DNA from: Bimuria novae-zelandiae CBS 107.79
Taxonomy: Eukaryota; Ascomycota; Dothideomycetes; Pleosporales; Didymosphaeriaceae
Assembly: GCA_010015655.1 (NCBI GenBank)
Contig: ML976701.1
Span: 128,689 to 192,688, forward strand
Direction of reading: 5' to 3'
Length of the DNA stretch: 64,000 nt
In this document: piece after piece, positions 47,190-60,335 of the stretch
Numbering within the stretch: position 1 is the first letter of the stretch
Layout of the letters: every line of letters starts with the position of its first letter
Notes under the pieces: model-generated
The model's database searches: none
The model's input: the letters and a program-made list of their open reading frames with translations, nothing else
What the model was told of the DNA's origin: nothing
Position numbers and translations under genes: made by a program

Positions 47190-48323
47190 CTAACCCTCTA
47201 AGAACTTCGCACTCAACCCTAACGTGCTATAATCCAAGCGCCTCCCCAGCATTTCCGCACACACCTCCAGGTCCTCCACTGGCCACCCCATGCCGAACGT
47301 AAACCTACTCACCACATCTGACTTAACCAGCCCCTTGCCGCCTAGCTGCATCAGCCTGCAACTCACGTCTACCAAGTACGCCTTGGGCGTCTCAGCTGCA
47401 AGGGTCCTCCATTCTTCCACATACTCATCCGCCCAGGTGAGCGTGCAGTCCACCACGAACTGCCTTAGCAGACACCCTCCCTCTCCATCCTGGTCGGTCA
47501 AACTTGTATTATCGTACGCCCACGTAACCGCCTTAGCGTTGGGCCTACTCGCAGCGGCGTCGCGCAAGATGAGCGGGACGAGGTTCGCCAGAAAGGGAGC
47601 GTCTTTAAGCTCGCATGCAAGTGCGAAGGAGGCATATAGGTAAGTTGTGAAAGCGTGCGAGGGACGGGGGATCGTGCTGTCGAGGTAGAGCGAGAGGCGG
47701 TCAGGGGCGAGGATCCAGAGGCAGTAGAGGAAGAGGGCTTTTGGGTCTACGTCTAGGACTATGAGAGGGTAGCCGGGGTCGAGGGTGGTGGCGTTGGTGG
47801 GTGATGCTTCAGCTCCTCCGCTAAACGTATGCGTTTGGTCTGTGTCGTTGCTCGGAGCGGGGTGGGGCTGAGCCGGAGGTGGAGGTAGAGCCTCGACAAA
47901 GAGCTTGTAATTAAACAAGTCGGACGTTTTAGCCAGCGCGTCCTCGTTCATCTTATACACTTCTTCGTTGCCGCGGGCTTGTAGCTGGATGAGGCGGCCG
48001 GAAGAGCGACTGCTGGTGTCAGCGGGTCGGAATTCAAGGAGGAAAGGGGTTACGTACGTGGGCGGGGGCTTTCTCGGTGGCAGCGATATCTGCTTGCGGG
48101 GAGCGGTTGCGATTATCTTGCCTGGCCGGTCTGGGGCAGTCTTCCGCTTGCGGGGAACTGAGGCCTTGCTTTGACCGGAAGCGAACGGCATTTCGGGCTC
48201 ATGTTGGATTGATGCGACATGCTGGCTGGAGATAATTGGATCATTGTCCCTTGAGTCTTGATTTGACACGGAATCTTGACTAGAAGGCATGTCTTTCTCG
48301 GGTTCGTAGTATGGATTTGCCAT
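47190..48323 (-). CDS. BTB/POZ-like domain protein, hypothetical
   Basis: Intact, intronless, 377 aa, starting MANPYYEPEKD. Residues 1-95 are disordered, Ser/Pro/Lys-rich with basic patches (PRKRKTAPDRPGK) that could serve as a nuclear localisation signal. Residues about 120-250 look like the degenerate BTB fold of fungal proteins (TSDLFNYKLFVEAL, then LIVLDVDPKALFLYCLWI, then LYASFALACELKDAPF). The C-terminal part has the WAYDNTSLTDQDGEGGCLLRQ segment often seen behind fungal BTB domains, where it reads like YENTxxxSPLR. BTB proteins commonly recruit cullin-3, but nothing here proves that. Pro-rich insert at about 150-160. No lesion seen. Confidence 0.75.
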   Translation of the reverse strand: MANPYYEPEKDMPSSQDSVSNQDSRDNDPIISSQHVASIQHEPEMPFASGQSKASVPRKRKTAPDRPGKIIATAPRKQISLPPRKPPPTYVTPFLLEFRPADTSSRSSGRLIQLQARGNEEVYKMNEDALAKTSDLFNYKLFVEALPPPPAQPHPAPSNDTDQTHTFSGGAEASPTNATTLDPGYPLIVLDVDPKALFLYCLWILAPDRLSLYLDSTIPRPSHAFTTYLYASFALACELKDAPFLANLVPLILRDAAASRPNAKAVTWAYDNTSLTDQDGEGGCLLRQFVVDCTLTWADEYVEEWRTLAAETPKAYLVDVSCRLMQLGGKGLVKSDVVSRFTFGMGWPVEDLEVCAEMLGRRLDYSTLGLSAKFLEG

Positions 48324-49090
48324 GTTGGGGTGTTGAGCGTCCCTCGCAGCAGTTTTGAGGGTAGAATGAAGGAGGTGATGCGCGAAGAGTGAGCAGCGTG
48401 AGGACGTTAGAGACGGTACTAATCAAGAGAAGGCAATTATGAGTGAAACCGGCCGTGCGCTAATCTGGCTGGTGCTGGGTAGCCACGATTGGTTGATTAG
48501 AGGCGACTTGGACGGTTTGAATCTAGACCGGACAAACACCGTACAAACAGCCCCATGCTTTTTTCCGTATCTGAAGCAGTGGCCTTGGGCAAATGGAAGT
48601 CTAGGAGAGTATGGGTTAGGGTAGGTTGAACATTTCCTCGCCTCCGCACTCACGCGACGCCACAGCAGCATCCGGGAACATCGCCGCCATCCTAGACATA
48701 AGTCTCCGGGATAAAAATGCCAAACCGCGGTGTTTTCATCAGCTGTTGCGTCACGTTCTCATCCTCGCTCGGTCCCTAAGTCCTAAGATAGACGTAGAGT
48801 ATCTTCAAAGATGCACTGCTATCCTCTCCGCTCACGAATTTTACCCTCACCGGCATGTGCATCTTGACAAGATCATCCATGTTCAGCGTCGGCTCCCTCA
48901 AAATGTCAACTCCTTTGCCTTTCACTAGGCAGTGAGGACCGAAGACTAGACTCCGCCTCGCCATGTAGACCGTAGTTTCAGAGCCAGAACACTCCAGCGC
49001 TGCCAACGTACAAAACGTCCGCTCCATACGTTCGATCCGTACAGTGATTCGAGCCGAACGAACGTACAGTCATATTGATCCGTACAGAGC
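48324..49090. other. promoter side of the BTB-like gene and flank of block 3
   Basis: Normal composition up to about 49090. An 83-codon frame at 48776-49027 (minus) has no domain I recognise and no relative in the window; it may be a gene scrap or chance. The AT-rich tract starts sharply near 49090. Confidence 0.45.
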
Positions 49091-51601
49091 TCTAAATAAA
49101 CACCCTTTTAGGGTTATACGTTTAGTTATTTAGGACTACAGGAGGTCCTTTTTAAATAGGGAATATAAAATAATTAGTAGAGTTTTCTTATACTTTTTAC
49201 TACCTTTATGCTACGCATGGCGTTATTATATAGTGCGTTATATAACTTTCTTAGAATGGGATTTTTAGTTACGTTTAATTATTATTATTTATTACCTTTG
49301 TACTATTATTAGCCTTCAGTATATTATTATAAATTACTTTATTACCTGCTTATAGTTATTATAATTAACTTGGTTAGCTCAGCTATTCTACGATACTAAG
49401 TTATATATAATAGCTATTATAAGAAGGAGCTCTAAGTGCTTAGATAACTTACTATTTAAAGTTAGGTCTAACGTTTTATATATACGTATCCTGGCGGCCT
49501 GTGACGTACTATTTACCACTACGTCAACGTAGCAAAAGGTATAAGATAATACTCGATAAGATAGAGTAGATCCTAGGTAAATAGTATATATACCAATATA
49601 GGTCAGTAATGACTAAGGGGCTAGATCCTTAGCTAGTCCCACTTAGGCCTGTATATAACTAGGCCTAAATATTACCTAATACGACCTCTAAATACTGGAA
49701 ATTTAATTTGTTATAAACTAAAGCTACTTTTAATATAATAAGTATTTACTTATCGTATCGCGCGTTAGGTATAAAGTTAAAAGTAAAACGTAGTTACTTA
49801 GTAAGTTAGAGCTAGTAACTATTTAATAATATAGTATAGAAGTTAAGTATATTTAAGAGAACTGGAAAAAGACAATAATATTTTTATATTAAAAATACTA
49901 TATTAAGAAAAAATCCTTATATTACTAGACGTATAATAGTACTACTTATATTAAGCGGTAACTTTAGAAGGCGTATAGCATTAATCCAAATACTAGCTTA
50001 CTACTAATTATAGAGGCCCTATAGTAATAGTCTTTATAGGAACATACTGCTACTATTACCACTAATTTTTTAAGCTTTTTTTATAATAATTAGTAGGAGG
50101 AGTAGCTATACCTAGCGTATATAAACTAAGTAATTATTAATAACTTAAGTTTATATATATATCTAATAATAAGGGGCTTACTTGCTTAATATAAACCCCG
50201 TTACTACGCACTCTATTAGCTAGCTAATTTATATTATTAAAATACGTAAAGACTTGTCAAGTAGAAAGAAAGCAAGAAATTCTAAAGCATTTAGCTAAAT
50301 TAAAAAGTAAAATAAGCGTAGGTTATAAGATCTAAACGTTACTAAATAATTATAACTTTCTTATCATAGTTCCTTACTTTATTAGTAAGTAATATCTTAC
50401 TACTAGATTAATTACTAGTCTAGCTAGCGTTAACAAAGTTAGTAGTACTAAGAAATTTATATTACTGACTTATACCTTTTATAGATTCCCTCTATTAATG
50501 ACGTAACTTACTTATTAACTTTTAGTTTTTTTATAATTATACGGGCGCTACGCAAGCCCAGAGTATTTATAACGTTATAAAGTAGTATGATTTTACCTAG
50601 AAACCATACTCTTTTATAGGTAATAATATAATTATTAATAACACGACCTTTCTTCGTAAGCTAAATAATATTACCCTAAAAGATTTGTATATTATTAATA
50701 ATTATTGTATACACTGCGCTAGCTATATAATTAATTTTATATCAAAAGTGCTTATATATAGTAGCGGCGTAAGTAATTTTTAAAACAGAATTAGTAAAGA
50801 TGTTACTTAAAAACTAGTATATAATAGTTTGAGCACGCGATACTATTAGTATGCTATATAACTTTATTATTACTATTTATAACTTCTATAAACGTTAGTA
50901 GCTATTTTAATTAATATAGAAGATGCTGCTTAATAATAAAAAGCTCTTTAAACTCTTTATCCTTAACTTAATTAAAAATAATGGAATTTAGTAGTATAGT
51001 GTCCATTGTACATTACTTTACTATCTTAAGCTTTATAATATTTTTTAATATTTTTAAGCTCGCCCGTGGTAATAGCATCACTATAAATAAGATATATAAT
51101 CTTATACTAAACGTTCTATTTAATAATACGTAAGCTAAATTATGCGGGATAATAAAGATTTTAGAGACATTATATAATAGTATAAAGTTACTAAAAAGTA
51201 ACGCGTCCTATAGCAGTTTTAGCTTATTATATTAGATTACTATTATCCTATAAAAAATCTACGCCTTTTTAAAAGTACTAATAAGTAGAACGTCTATTAA
51301 ATTAGGAGATTTAAGTAATCTAAATATATAATCTTTAGTATTAAGCTCACCCTTACGAAGCTTAATATACATTTTTAAAAGTAATTCTACTAGCTACTAA
51401 TGGAGCATTCTTTCTTTATAATATAATAATAGTTATACACCTATGCTTGCGCCTTTTACAGTTTAAGATATAATAAAGTAAACACTTTTACTAGTATAAC
51501 GCAGAGGACAAAATAATTTAGGACGTTTATATATAATATATAGTGAAGGACATTATTAATAACCTAATTAAGCTATCAGAGCTTTTACGCACGCGTAAGG
51601 T
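49091..51601 (+). mobile_element. probable hAT transposase relic, RIP-degraded
   Basis: TpA-rich with stops everywhere. On the plus strand around 49900-49985 the conceptual reading STTYIKR-L-KAYSINP resembles the end of a BED zinc finger (TSNLxRHLxKxHxI) with His/Trp/Gln codons changed as RIP would. The 2.5 kb length fits a hAT element. No terminal repeats or 8-bp duplication could be fixed, so this call is weak. Confidence 0.3.
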
Positions 51602-52056
51602 TGTTCGGATCCAAGATCCAACATAAGGACAGCGAACCATTTGTACTTAGTCACAGCGCGTACACGTGGAGACACCCTTGTATTCGCTTGCCGAGTTGTC
51701 AGTGCTTACAAAGTCATGTGACTGCTCTCCAGAGAGCGCTCGTTAGAGAGCGATCTGGGAAGAGCGACCTGGAGAGAGCGCTCTGGGGAAAGCGCTTGCT
51801 AGCGAGCAGTCTAGGACTTGTATATAGGAATATTAAAGATAGACCTTCTATCTTCGTGTTTAACCTCGTTTATTAATCTATTATATAAATTATACTTAAA
51901 TATTATTAATTTATTTATAACCGCGTATTACTTTTAATACTAATATCTTATTAATACGCGCAAGCTATTAATAACCCCTTTTTTACCTTATTAATACTTT
52001 TGCCTAAGAACTAACTTTAGCTCTATAGGGACTAGCTATCCCTTAGGGACTTAACA
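51602..52056 (+). repeat. 5' LTR with palindromic array
   Basis: 455 bp, TGTTCGGATC...GGGACTTAACA. Like the solo LTR at 14491 it has GTCATGTGACTGCTC followed by a cluster of GAGAGCGCTC-type palindromes (51730-51810), a TATATAGG and the leader CTTCGTGTTTAACCTCGTTT. Confidence 0.8.
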
Positions 52057-53990
52057 TTTTAAATACCCTTAATATAAGTACTACGAAGACCCTTACTTTT
52101 TTTATAGCTTCTAATAGTACTAGCGTCCTACTAATAAAGGATAGTAAGAATAAAGTATATAAACCTAATTTATAAAATAGTAATTATAAGCTCCTTAACA
52201 CGTAGATACTTATAGTTAGACCTATACTTCTTTAACTAGGATAATAATTTGAAGGATAAGTAGAAGGTTATCTTTATAGTAATGTATATATAAAGACTAG
52301 CTAAAGAATAGATCTGCTTATACCTAATTAAATAGATCGACATAGACTACTAAAACTAAGACGAAAACTATATAAATAGCCACGCTAACGTAGTTAATAT
52401 TACTAAGAACTACTTTAACTTTAAGAAGTGTCTTAAATAATTATTTAAAATTACTAATAAAACCACTATAGCTAAACAAGCTATCTAGATAATTAAGTAG
52501 CAACGATCTATAACTAAATATATAACTAAGTTCCGTAAATACGCTATATAGCTTAAATAGGAAGAAAAATCTCTTAAAACTATATATAAGTAAGGACTTA
52601 AGCATAAGGTGCGAGAAAAACTCCTATATAATAGTATAAAATTAAAATCCTTAATAAGTCATATAAGGAATTAATTAGGATTAATAGAGAATAGTTCGCG
52701 CTATAAAAAGAGTTTTATAGAAATCTAAGAAATGCTAGCTTTAGAAAACCTGCACCTGCAATTTATAGAGCACTAAATGTATCTTAATAATAGTAACGCG
52801 TTTCCTATAGTTATTCGCTAATAAAAAAATATCTAATTTAATAATCTAAAAAAGGGAACAGAAAAGGTTCCAGGCCCTTAAAAGCCTAATAATAATTATA
52901 TATAACTTTTAAATAGAACTTGCCTATTAAGGATTAAGACACGTACCTGCTTTACATGTAGCAAACCAGGCCATATAGACAGGAACTACAGATTTAAGAA
53001 TGAAGTTATTAGATAGTTAAACGTACTAACTATTAATATCGCGGGTGCAAATAATATAGAATAGTAAGTAATACTTTTTATTAATAACCTAATATTCTAA
53101 ATAAAGACTTAGAGCGATTAGAATCGCTAAACTTTTATATATATAAGGATACTAATAATAAAGGTTTAAATAAAAAACACTAACTAATATAATAATCTCC
53201 TATACTACACCTAAGAGCACGACTACCTCTAGAGAAATTTAAGTAATAAGACGTTTTTAACTTTCTAAAGATATAATAACCTAAAGAAGGAGACTTTAGA
53301 TACTTAGTAATAAAATCTAATTATATTATATATCTACTAAAATAAACTAGTATAATTAGCAAAACCGCGCGAGAATTTGCAGACTATAGATATAAGTACT
53401 AGAATCTACGCAAGATATATATTATAAAAAAAGATAAATATAAACTAATATATAACCTAGACTACTAAAATCTTAATTACGGTACCCATTAATAGAGATA
53501 CTATGCACACGACTAATATACCACGCACTACGCAGAAAAGTAATTAGAATATTTTATAACTTAAAAATAATAATATTAATAAAAATAGTTTAACTACTTA
53601 ATTATAAAATATAACCTACACCTCTAGGATAAACTCGAAATTAAGTACTTCTTATATTTAAATAAAGCTATATACAACGTACTATTAATATTAATTATTA
53701 GAAACTATATATTTATAGAATAACAAACATGCCTCCACTATAACTATAAGAAATATAAGTGGAATAAAGCACTCTTCAGATTTAGACTAAAGAACTACTA
53801 TAGAGAAATGGTACGCTTAGATAAAATAAAAGAAAGAGTATTTGGTAAAGTAATCTATATAAGAAAATAATATAATAAGTATCTATAGATTAAAGAAGAA
53901 CTACTAAGACCTATAAAACTACCTATAGAAACGATATCTTTTTTAGACCTAGGCTTAGGTAAGGCACGCCTTTAAAGTACTAAATACTAT

Positions 53991-54205
53991 TGTAAGGGGC
54001 TGCGCAAAGGTTGCCGATGCCTGGTAATAGGATTGTATTTGATAAGGAGCAAACTATCTATAAGTAAGGCCAAACTTATATGTGCGCTGTTATTATTAAG
54101 AAGATTTAAGAGATTTCTAAGGCCCCACTCAGTCTAAAGGAGCACTGAGAGTTTTACTAAGAGTTTTACTAAGGAATAGTATAACAAGGCATCTAGCCTA
54201 TTATA
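53991..54205 (-). repeat. 3' LTR of the 5.7 kb Gypsy element
   Basis: 215 bp, same length as its partner; ends CCTATTATA where the partner keeps CCTATTACA. Confidence 0.9.
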
Positions 54206-55179
54206 TTACCCCCCTCCTCTCTCATGGCGTCCAGATAAAGGTTATTAGATCCACGCTGAAACCCTGCAGGAAGAAGTCATGTATTAGGGTTTTAATATAG
54301 CTCTATAAATTGCTCCTATCGAATCTTCGCTTTAGTATTTTAGAGGTTTTTAGCTAGCTCTATAGTTGGTAGGTAGTAGCCTTTCTATTTTACTTTATAC
54401 TACCACTTCTATCCCCGTCCGCGTTGTTGGTATACTTTTGCTAATATATCTTCTACTTCCCATATATCTGCGCCATTAGTATCTACCTAAATTAGTAGTG
54501 GCTAGTCGTCGTCCTTTGTTTAGCTTAGTAAGGGGTCTGATGCTGCTAGTTAGAGTTAGTTAACATAGAAAATATTATAAGGGCCCGAAGGTGTATTTAG
54601 TTAAACTATGTGCGTGTTTATTATTTTAATAACTATGTACTTCGCGCTCCTCTAGTCTAGCTTCTTTAATTTTCGGCCTGTAGCAAACTGCTTATCTAAT
54701 TTTAGCCATACTTTGTCGCCAACGCGGAGGTGTGGCGCTTCTCGGCGATGCCTATTAGCTTAACGTTCCTGCTCTTGCTGTTCCTGTGCCATAGATGCTT
54801 GCGCAAGTTCTACAAGGTAGCGTAGTTTAGTGACAATAGACTCGGCTTTCTCGCGGTCAGACCTCTCATGTGTAGTGTACTTTCTGCGATTGGCGCCCGC
54901 AGGTATCTCTAGCTGTAGTAGGTTGATATTATACCCATGCTAAAGGAAGAAAGGAGACATCCTTGTCGTTATTGCGTCTCGTCCTTTAATTGCAATTTGT
55001 GCTAGCGGACAGAGAGGTGCCTAGTCATTTTGAGCCCAGCTAATAAAGGCTTTCATGTATGTCTCCTATGTGCTATTCATGCGCTCTATTGCTCTATCAG
55101 TTTAAGCATGGAATGCTGTGGATAATCGCCGCTTAATCTAAAGAATCTCGCAGAGTCTTGTCTAGAACACGCTAATAAA

Positions 55180-55404
55180 TTAGCTGCCTCGATCTAACGT
55201 AATTACATTAGGAATCCAATAGTAGGCAATAATATACGTAATAAACGCTTGCACTACTATCTCTATTTTTAGGTTTATTAGTAGCATAAACATAACGTCT
55301 TTACTTAGGCAGTTAGTAATAACTATAAGGTTTATGTTGCTGTTGCTCTCTAGTAAGCCCTTAATAAAGTCTATCGAGATCTCCTTCCAGATTTGTTTGG
55401 GCAC
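55180..55404 (-). pseudogene. Gypsy integrase fragment
   Basis: Open stretch reading WKEISIDFIKGLLES (the catalytic first Asp in the family's D-F-x-x-GLP motif) and ending NVITLDRGS (second Asp, family xxDRGxxF). The middle is eroded. Belongs to the element 53991-59691. Confidence 0.8.
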
Positions 55405-55953
55405 TGGCAGGGGTTTTAAAAAGCCTTGCAGACTATCTCTCCACGGTTTTGTTCTCCCGCATGTATCGCAGTTCCGTATATATTATTGAATATCGTTAGA
55501 CATTCCTGGCCAAAAGAAGTCTCTTATAATTATCTTATATGTAATCTCTCTGCCAGGGTGCCTAGTAGCCACAGAACAGTGTATCTGCTTAATAATAGAC
55601 GTTCGTAGGGGTTTGTGGTTTAGTACCTATTTTTGTCTTCGGAAGTAGAGCACTTAGTCCTTAACCTTATATTCTGTAATTAAGCATTTAATCTAGAGTA
55701 TAATAGGGAATTTCTATTATCTGCTTTCTATAGCTTAGCGTGCTTCTTAATAAACTAGGTCTCTCTTAATTAACTTAACCTAGAGGTTCTTAATAGTATC
55801 TTGATCTCGTGTGTCTTCTTAAGTATTTCTTTAAATTGCGGCGGGTAGAGCACGAACTTTTACAGATATTACTATAATACCTGTCTTTTTATTAGTGTTG
55901 TCTAATTCCTTATAGTACGATGTAGTGGTCTTTAAGACTTATACGAGTCTCCT

Positions 55954-56166
55954 CTATAGTTGGTTATCGCTAGTGTCTGCGGGTAGATCCTGCTCTCGCC
56001 GGGATAATGCGTCTGCTCGGATATTTTGCTTGTCTGGCCTGTAGAGGATCTCCATATTATATCTGCCTAGGATAAGCGACCAGCGAACCTGTCTCTCGTT
56101 TAACATTCGCGGCTTTATAAAGTACTCTAAGTTCTTGTGGTTAGTAACCACCTTAAACTTTTCCAC
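55954..56166 (-). pseudogene. Gypsy RNase H fragment
   Basis: Open stretch with VVTNHKNLEYFIKPRMLNERQ and YRPDKQNIRADALSRR, the C-terminal RNase H signature of Gypsy pol. TNHK for TDHK is an Asp-to-Asn (G-to-A) change. Belongs to 53991-59691. Confidence 0.85.
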
Positions 56167-59117
56167 TAATCAAAGTTTAGCATCCTATTCTTTAAGTCCT
56201 CTAATAACTGCTAGTAGTTCTTTATTATAGATTTTATAGTTATATTTGGCAAGTGTGTTCTTTCTTAAAAAGTAGGCACAGGGACGTAGGATTCTGTTCT
56301 TGTTATATTAAGATAGTACTCTAGTAGTGACATAACTAGACAAGTTGCATTCTATACTGTATCGCGGTCTGCTTGGAACTGGGCCAACACTAGTTTGGAT
56401 ATAAAGACTTTCTTAAGTGTATCGAAGGCCTTTTGTTCCTCTGCTATCTATCTAAAGGTAACGTTGCCTATAAGTCTTGTAAGGGGAGCGGCAATTTGGC
56501 CAAAATTTCGGATAAATCGTTAGTAGAAATTAGCAAAGCCTAGAAAGCTTCGTACGCCCTTAACAGTCTTTAGCGCCTCTTAATCCTTAATAGCTTTAAC
56601 CTTTTCTAGGTTTATGCGTGTGCCCTTCCCAGCTTTAATAATAAAGCTAAGATACTTTATAATCTTAACCTTAAACTCGCACTTCTTAATATTAAGATAC
56701 AACTTAGCTTCTTTTAGCTATATAAGCACTTTGTCAACTTGCTCGCGATGTTTCTAGAGAGAACCGTTTGTGTAGATAAGAACATCGTCAAGATACGCTG
56801 TGCAGAAATTGTCTAAATATTCGCGGAGTATCTAGTTAATATACCGTTAGAATGTGCTAGGGGCATTCGCTAGTCTAAATAGTATAACAAGCTATTTAAA
56901 TAATCTAAAACGTGTTCGGAAAGCTATAAGCCACTCGTCCCCTTTTTAGATTTAGATCTTGTAGAAGGCTATAATAACGTCTAGTTTCGTAAACCACCTT
57001 GCTTTTGCAATATTGTTTAAAGTCTTATAGATAAGTAGTAGGGGATACTAGTCCTTCTTTGTTAAGGCGTTTAGTGCTCTGTAGTTAATATATAGTCGCA
57101 GTCCACCTCCTGGCTTCTTTATAAATAGGATTAGCAACGCAGCAGGTGAATTACTTGCTTATATAAAACCTTTATTAAGTAAAGATATAAGTTCCTTCCG
57201 TAGCACTAGAAGCTCTCCCTTTAACATGTTATATAAAGGTCCCTAAGGGGCTTTAGACTTCTTCCCTTCCTTCTCTTTTAGCTTAATTGCGTGGTTAATT
57301 CTAGATTAATATGGCGGCAATTTGCTCGCTTCCTTAGGATTAAAGAGCGTTATATGCTTCCTCTAGTGCTTAGGAACTAGAGACAGGACGTCGATCTTTA
57401 GCTTAGGCGCTAAGGCCTTATTAATGTCTGCTAGCGAGGCGGTAAATATCTTTATAGCTCCCCCTAGATTCTTGTTTTTGCTCTAAGCTATTTTCATTAA
57501 TCGCTGGAATTCTATAGCGCTAACCTTTTAAATCTCTAGTAGGTGGGCCTTACCTTCTTAACTACGGATTCTAATACCTAGAGCGCGCAGGTATATTAAC
57601 TTCTTTACAAGAGCAATAGTAACTTGGTTCTAATTTATCCATAAACGTCCTAGGATAATGTCCTCTTTAGCATTATTTAGCGTGATATACGCAAATCCAG
57701 TCTTAGTATAGCTATTTATATTAAACGTAAACTTTGCAACTTCGTTAACCTAGCTAACTTAATTATTTACCCCTATAATAGGCTTTCGTGGAATCGCTAT
57801 GCGCTCGAGTTTGGCTCGTCTTATAAAAGAACGGGTTATAAGGGCGTAGGAGAGGCATCCAGAGTCAATTAGTACTAAGGTGTAATTAGTTTAATTAACT
57901 AGTATATATACTATAAGCGGGGGTGCTAGCATGTTTTTCTTTTTAAACTTATCCTATTCTGTCCTTGTGTTCTTGCTTACTCGTGAAGGCTCCTGATCGC
58001 GACTTTAACTAGGAGCTACTCTTTTTCTAACTTATTATTATCTACTACTATCGCGTTATTATTATCTTTTGCCTTTAATTTGGTTTTCGCTTTCGCGGCT
58101 TAAGTTAGCTATCGCTTAAGATTCTAAGTAGCTTTTAGAGTGTAAGACTTAATTTGGTAGTCTTTTTTTCTGCATTATAAATATAATCTATTATCGCGTT
58201 GTTAATTAATCTCCTTCTAAGGGACCTATTTCGCTCGTTATATCTATGTTCTACTTAGTTCCTAGTCTATAGGATTAGTAGAAATATTACTTAAGGTGGT
58301 ATTCTGTAGTAGTGCGTCTCTCTTCTTACTACTTAGCTTTAACCGCCATAGATTGTCTAATATAATAGTAATGTGTAATTATATCTCCTTAATCGTAGTG
58401 CTTTTAGGAAAGATAGTACCTGCAAGGGCAGTCTGTAACTTATAATTAAGAGCGTGTAGGAATATGCTCTTTAGGATAGCATAGTTAAATAGGCTAGCTA
58501 TTAGAGCTTCTTTATTAAAGTCCTAAATAAAGTCGCGTACGTTGTGTGTTTTCTGCCGCATGTTCTAAAGCTTACTCCTTATAGTCTTAGCCATGTGCGC
58601 GTCCTTAAACGCTCTATTAAGATACTAAAAGAACTAATTAAGCGTGCTAGTTACGGCGTAAATAGATACCTATAGGAAGATACGTACTCTGGCATTGCCT
58701 ATTATACGACTAAAAGTGTAGTCAATCGCGAGTTGGTCTCTATAGAACCGTCGAGTCTTAGACCTTAGCTTTGCTTTAATCTGGTATTTCCATAGCAAAT
58801 ACTGGCTTCGAGTTCTATTAAATGCCTTAGGGTCCTTAAGTCCTTTTGGTTCGTACGCTGCCGCAGGTGTTATAGGTGTTATAGGTACTATAGGTGTCGC
58901 GGGTGTTATACTAGTAGTAGTCGCAGTAGGTGCTAGGATATTAGTACTTTTAATTCTTACTATTCGCGCTGTAAGTTTGCTTATTTACACTATTATCTAC
59001 TGTATTATTACTTTAATACTCGAGTTTAGTAGTGTTAGTATTATTTACTAAGATTGTCCTTTATTATCTTATTAAGCGTTTAAAGCTCTATAGTAAGTGC
59101 TAGTCTCTATCTTACTG

Positions 59118-59290
59118 CGTTCGTCGTAGTGCTCGGGTAGGCGTTTAACCGTTAAAGGTCCCTGCACTAGCGTTGCTCGTCGTTATAGTGCTTAGGCAGG
59201 CGTTTAACCGTTAAAGGTCCTTGCACTAGCGTCGCTCGTCGTGGTGCTTAGGCAGGCGTTTAACCGTTAGAAGTCCTTACACTAGCGTTG
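59118..59290. repeat. ~59-bp tandem repeat, 3 copies, in gag leader of the Gypsy element
   Basis: Three units share GGCGTTTAACCGTTA and end CACTAGCG; unit starts near 59118, 59171 and 59230. A second, longer duplicated stretch with GAAGCAGGTCTTGCAA follows (about 59328 and 59397). Confidence 0.85.
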
Positions 59291-59476
59291 CTTATTATAG
59301 TAGTGCTTACTACTTAGAAGCAGGTCTTGCAAGTCGTTCTATTAGAGTAGCTAAGGATTAACTATATAGCTTAGTTTGTTACTACTTACTACTTGGAAGC
59401 AGGTCTTGCAATCGGTCCGTTAGTAGAGCACTAGGGGATAGTTATACTAGCTACTTAAGGGTAATTAAATACAAAA

Positions 59477-59691
59477 TGTAAGGGGCTGCGTAAAGGTTAC
59501 TAATACCTAGTAATAGGATTATATTTAATAAGGAGTAAACTATCTATAAGTAAGGCCAAACTTATATGTGCGCTGTTATTGTTAAGAAGATTCGAGAGAT
59601 TTCTAAGGCCCCACTCAGTCTAAAGGAGCACTGAGAGTTTCACCGAGGGTTTTACCGAGGAACAGTACAACAAGGCATCTAGCCTATTACA
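59477..59691 (-). repeat. 5' LTR of the 5.7 kb Gypsy element
   Basis: 215 bp; keeps TG...CA ends and CCGAGG motifs that are TAAGAG/TAAGGA in the partner, as RIP transitions would produce. Confidence 0.9.
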
Positions 59692-60163
59692 ACTATAAAT
59701 AATTAGGCGTTAATTAAGCTACTAGTATTACTTAAAAAAATATAAATAAAGGCCATGCTAGATTTAGGAGTATAAAAGAGTTATATATCTTAAAATATAC
59801 TTAATAGAGCAGGACTCTGTAAGCGTAAGAAAGCTACACCCTACGCTATTTATATCGTAAATAGATACTTACTATCTAGCACGCTATAAATTAAATACAA
59901 GGTTAAAATAACACTTAAGATTTATAGATACTAAGAGATAATTACCCTTAATATCCTTAAAAAAGTTAGTTATATCATAGTACTACGAATAGCCTAGTTA
60001 AGGAAGCATATCCTATTATTAATTAAAAACGAAAAACGCTATTTTTTAAACGCTATAAATATATATTATAAGTAAAATCTACGCATTAATAAAATATAAC
60101 AGTAAATATAAGAGCTATAAATAACTTAGTTTTATAAGAAAAAGTTAATAAATATAAAACACT

Positions 60164-60335
60164 TGTTGCAAAAGGCACCTTGCTAGAGCTTTCTGCGCTA
60201 GCTAGGGTTGAGCCGAGCAGCCAAGCAGCCAAGCACGCGATCCCCTGAACCTATAAATAGCTAGTCATCGTAGAGCTTCCTCTCCTTAATAGACTTTATT
60301 TTTAAGCTCCCTAATCGTTATGACTGTGCGCCACA
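60164..60335 (+). repeat. 5' LTR of the 1.8 kb element
   Basis: 172 bp; contains AGCAGCCAAGCAGCCAAGCA and CTATAAATAG as a likely TATA box. Confidence 0.88.

Larger units (their letters stand above)
53991..59691 (-). mobile_element. Gypsy LTR retrotransposon, 5.7 kb, structurally complete
   Basis: Two 215-bp LTRs (53991-54205, 59477-59691; TGTAAGGGGCTGCG...CCTATTACA) are flanked by ACTAT (53986-53990, 59692-59696). A long purine tract on the minus strand beside the left LTR (about 54206-54230) sets the minus orientation. Relics: gag beyond 58000, protease about 57700, RT about 56500-57100, RNase H 55954-56166, integrase 55180-55404, then a basic post-integrase tail near 54650. Stops are fewer than in the surrounding element, fitting a younger, less RIP-changed copy. 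Confidence 0.92.

Noticed and set aside
48776..49027. 83-aa frame on the minus strand
   Set aside because: No recognisable family; cannot be told from chance at this length, so described only within the intergenic entry.
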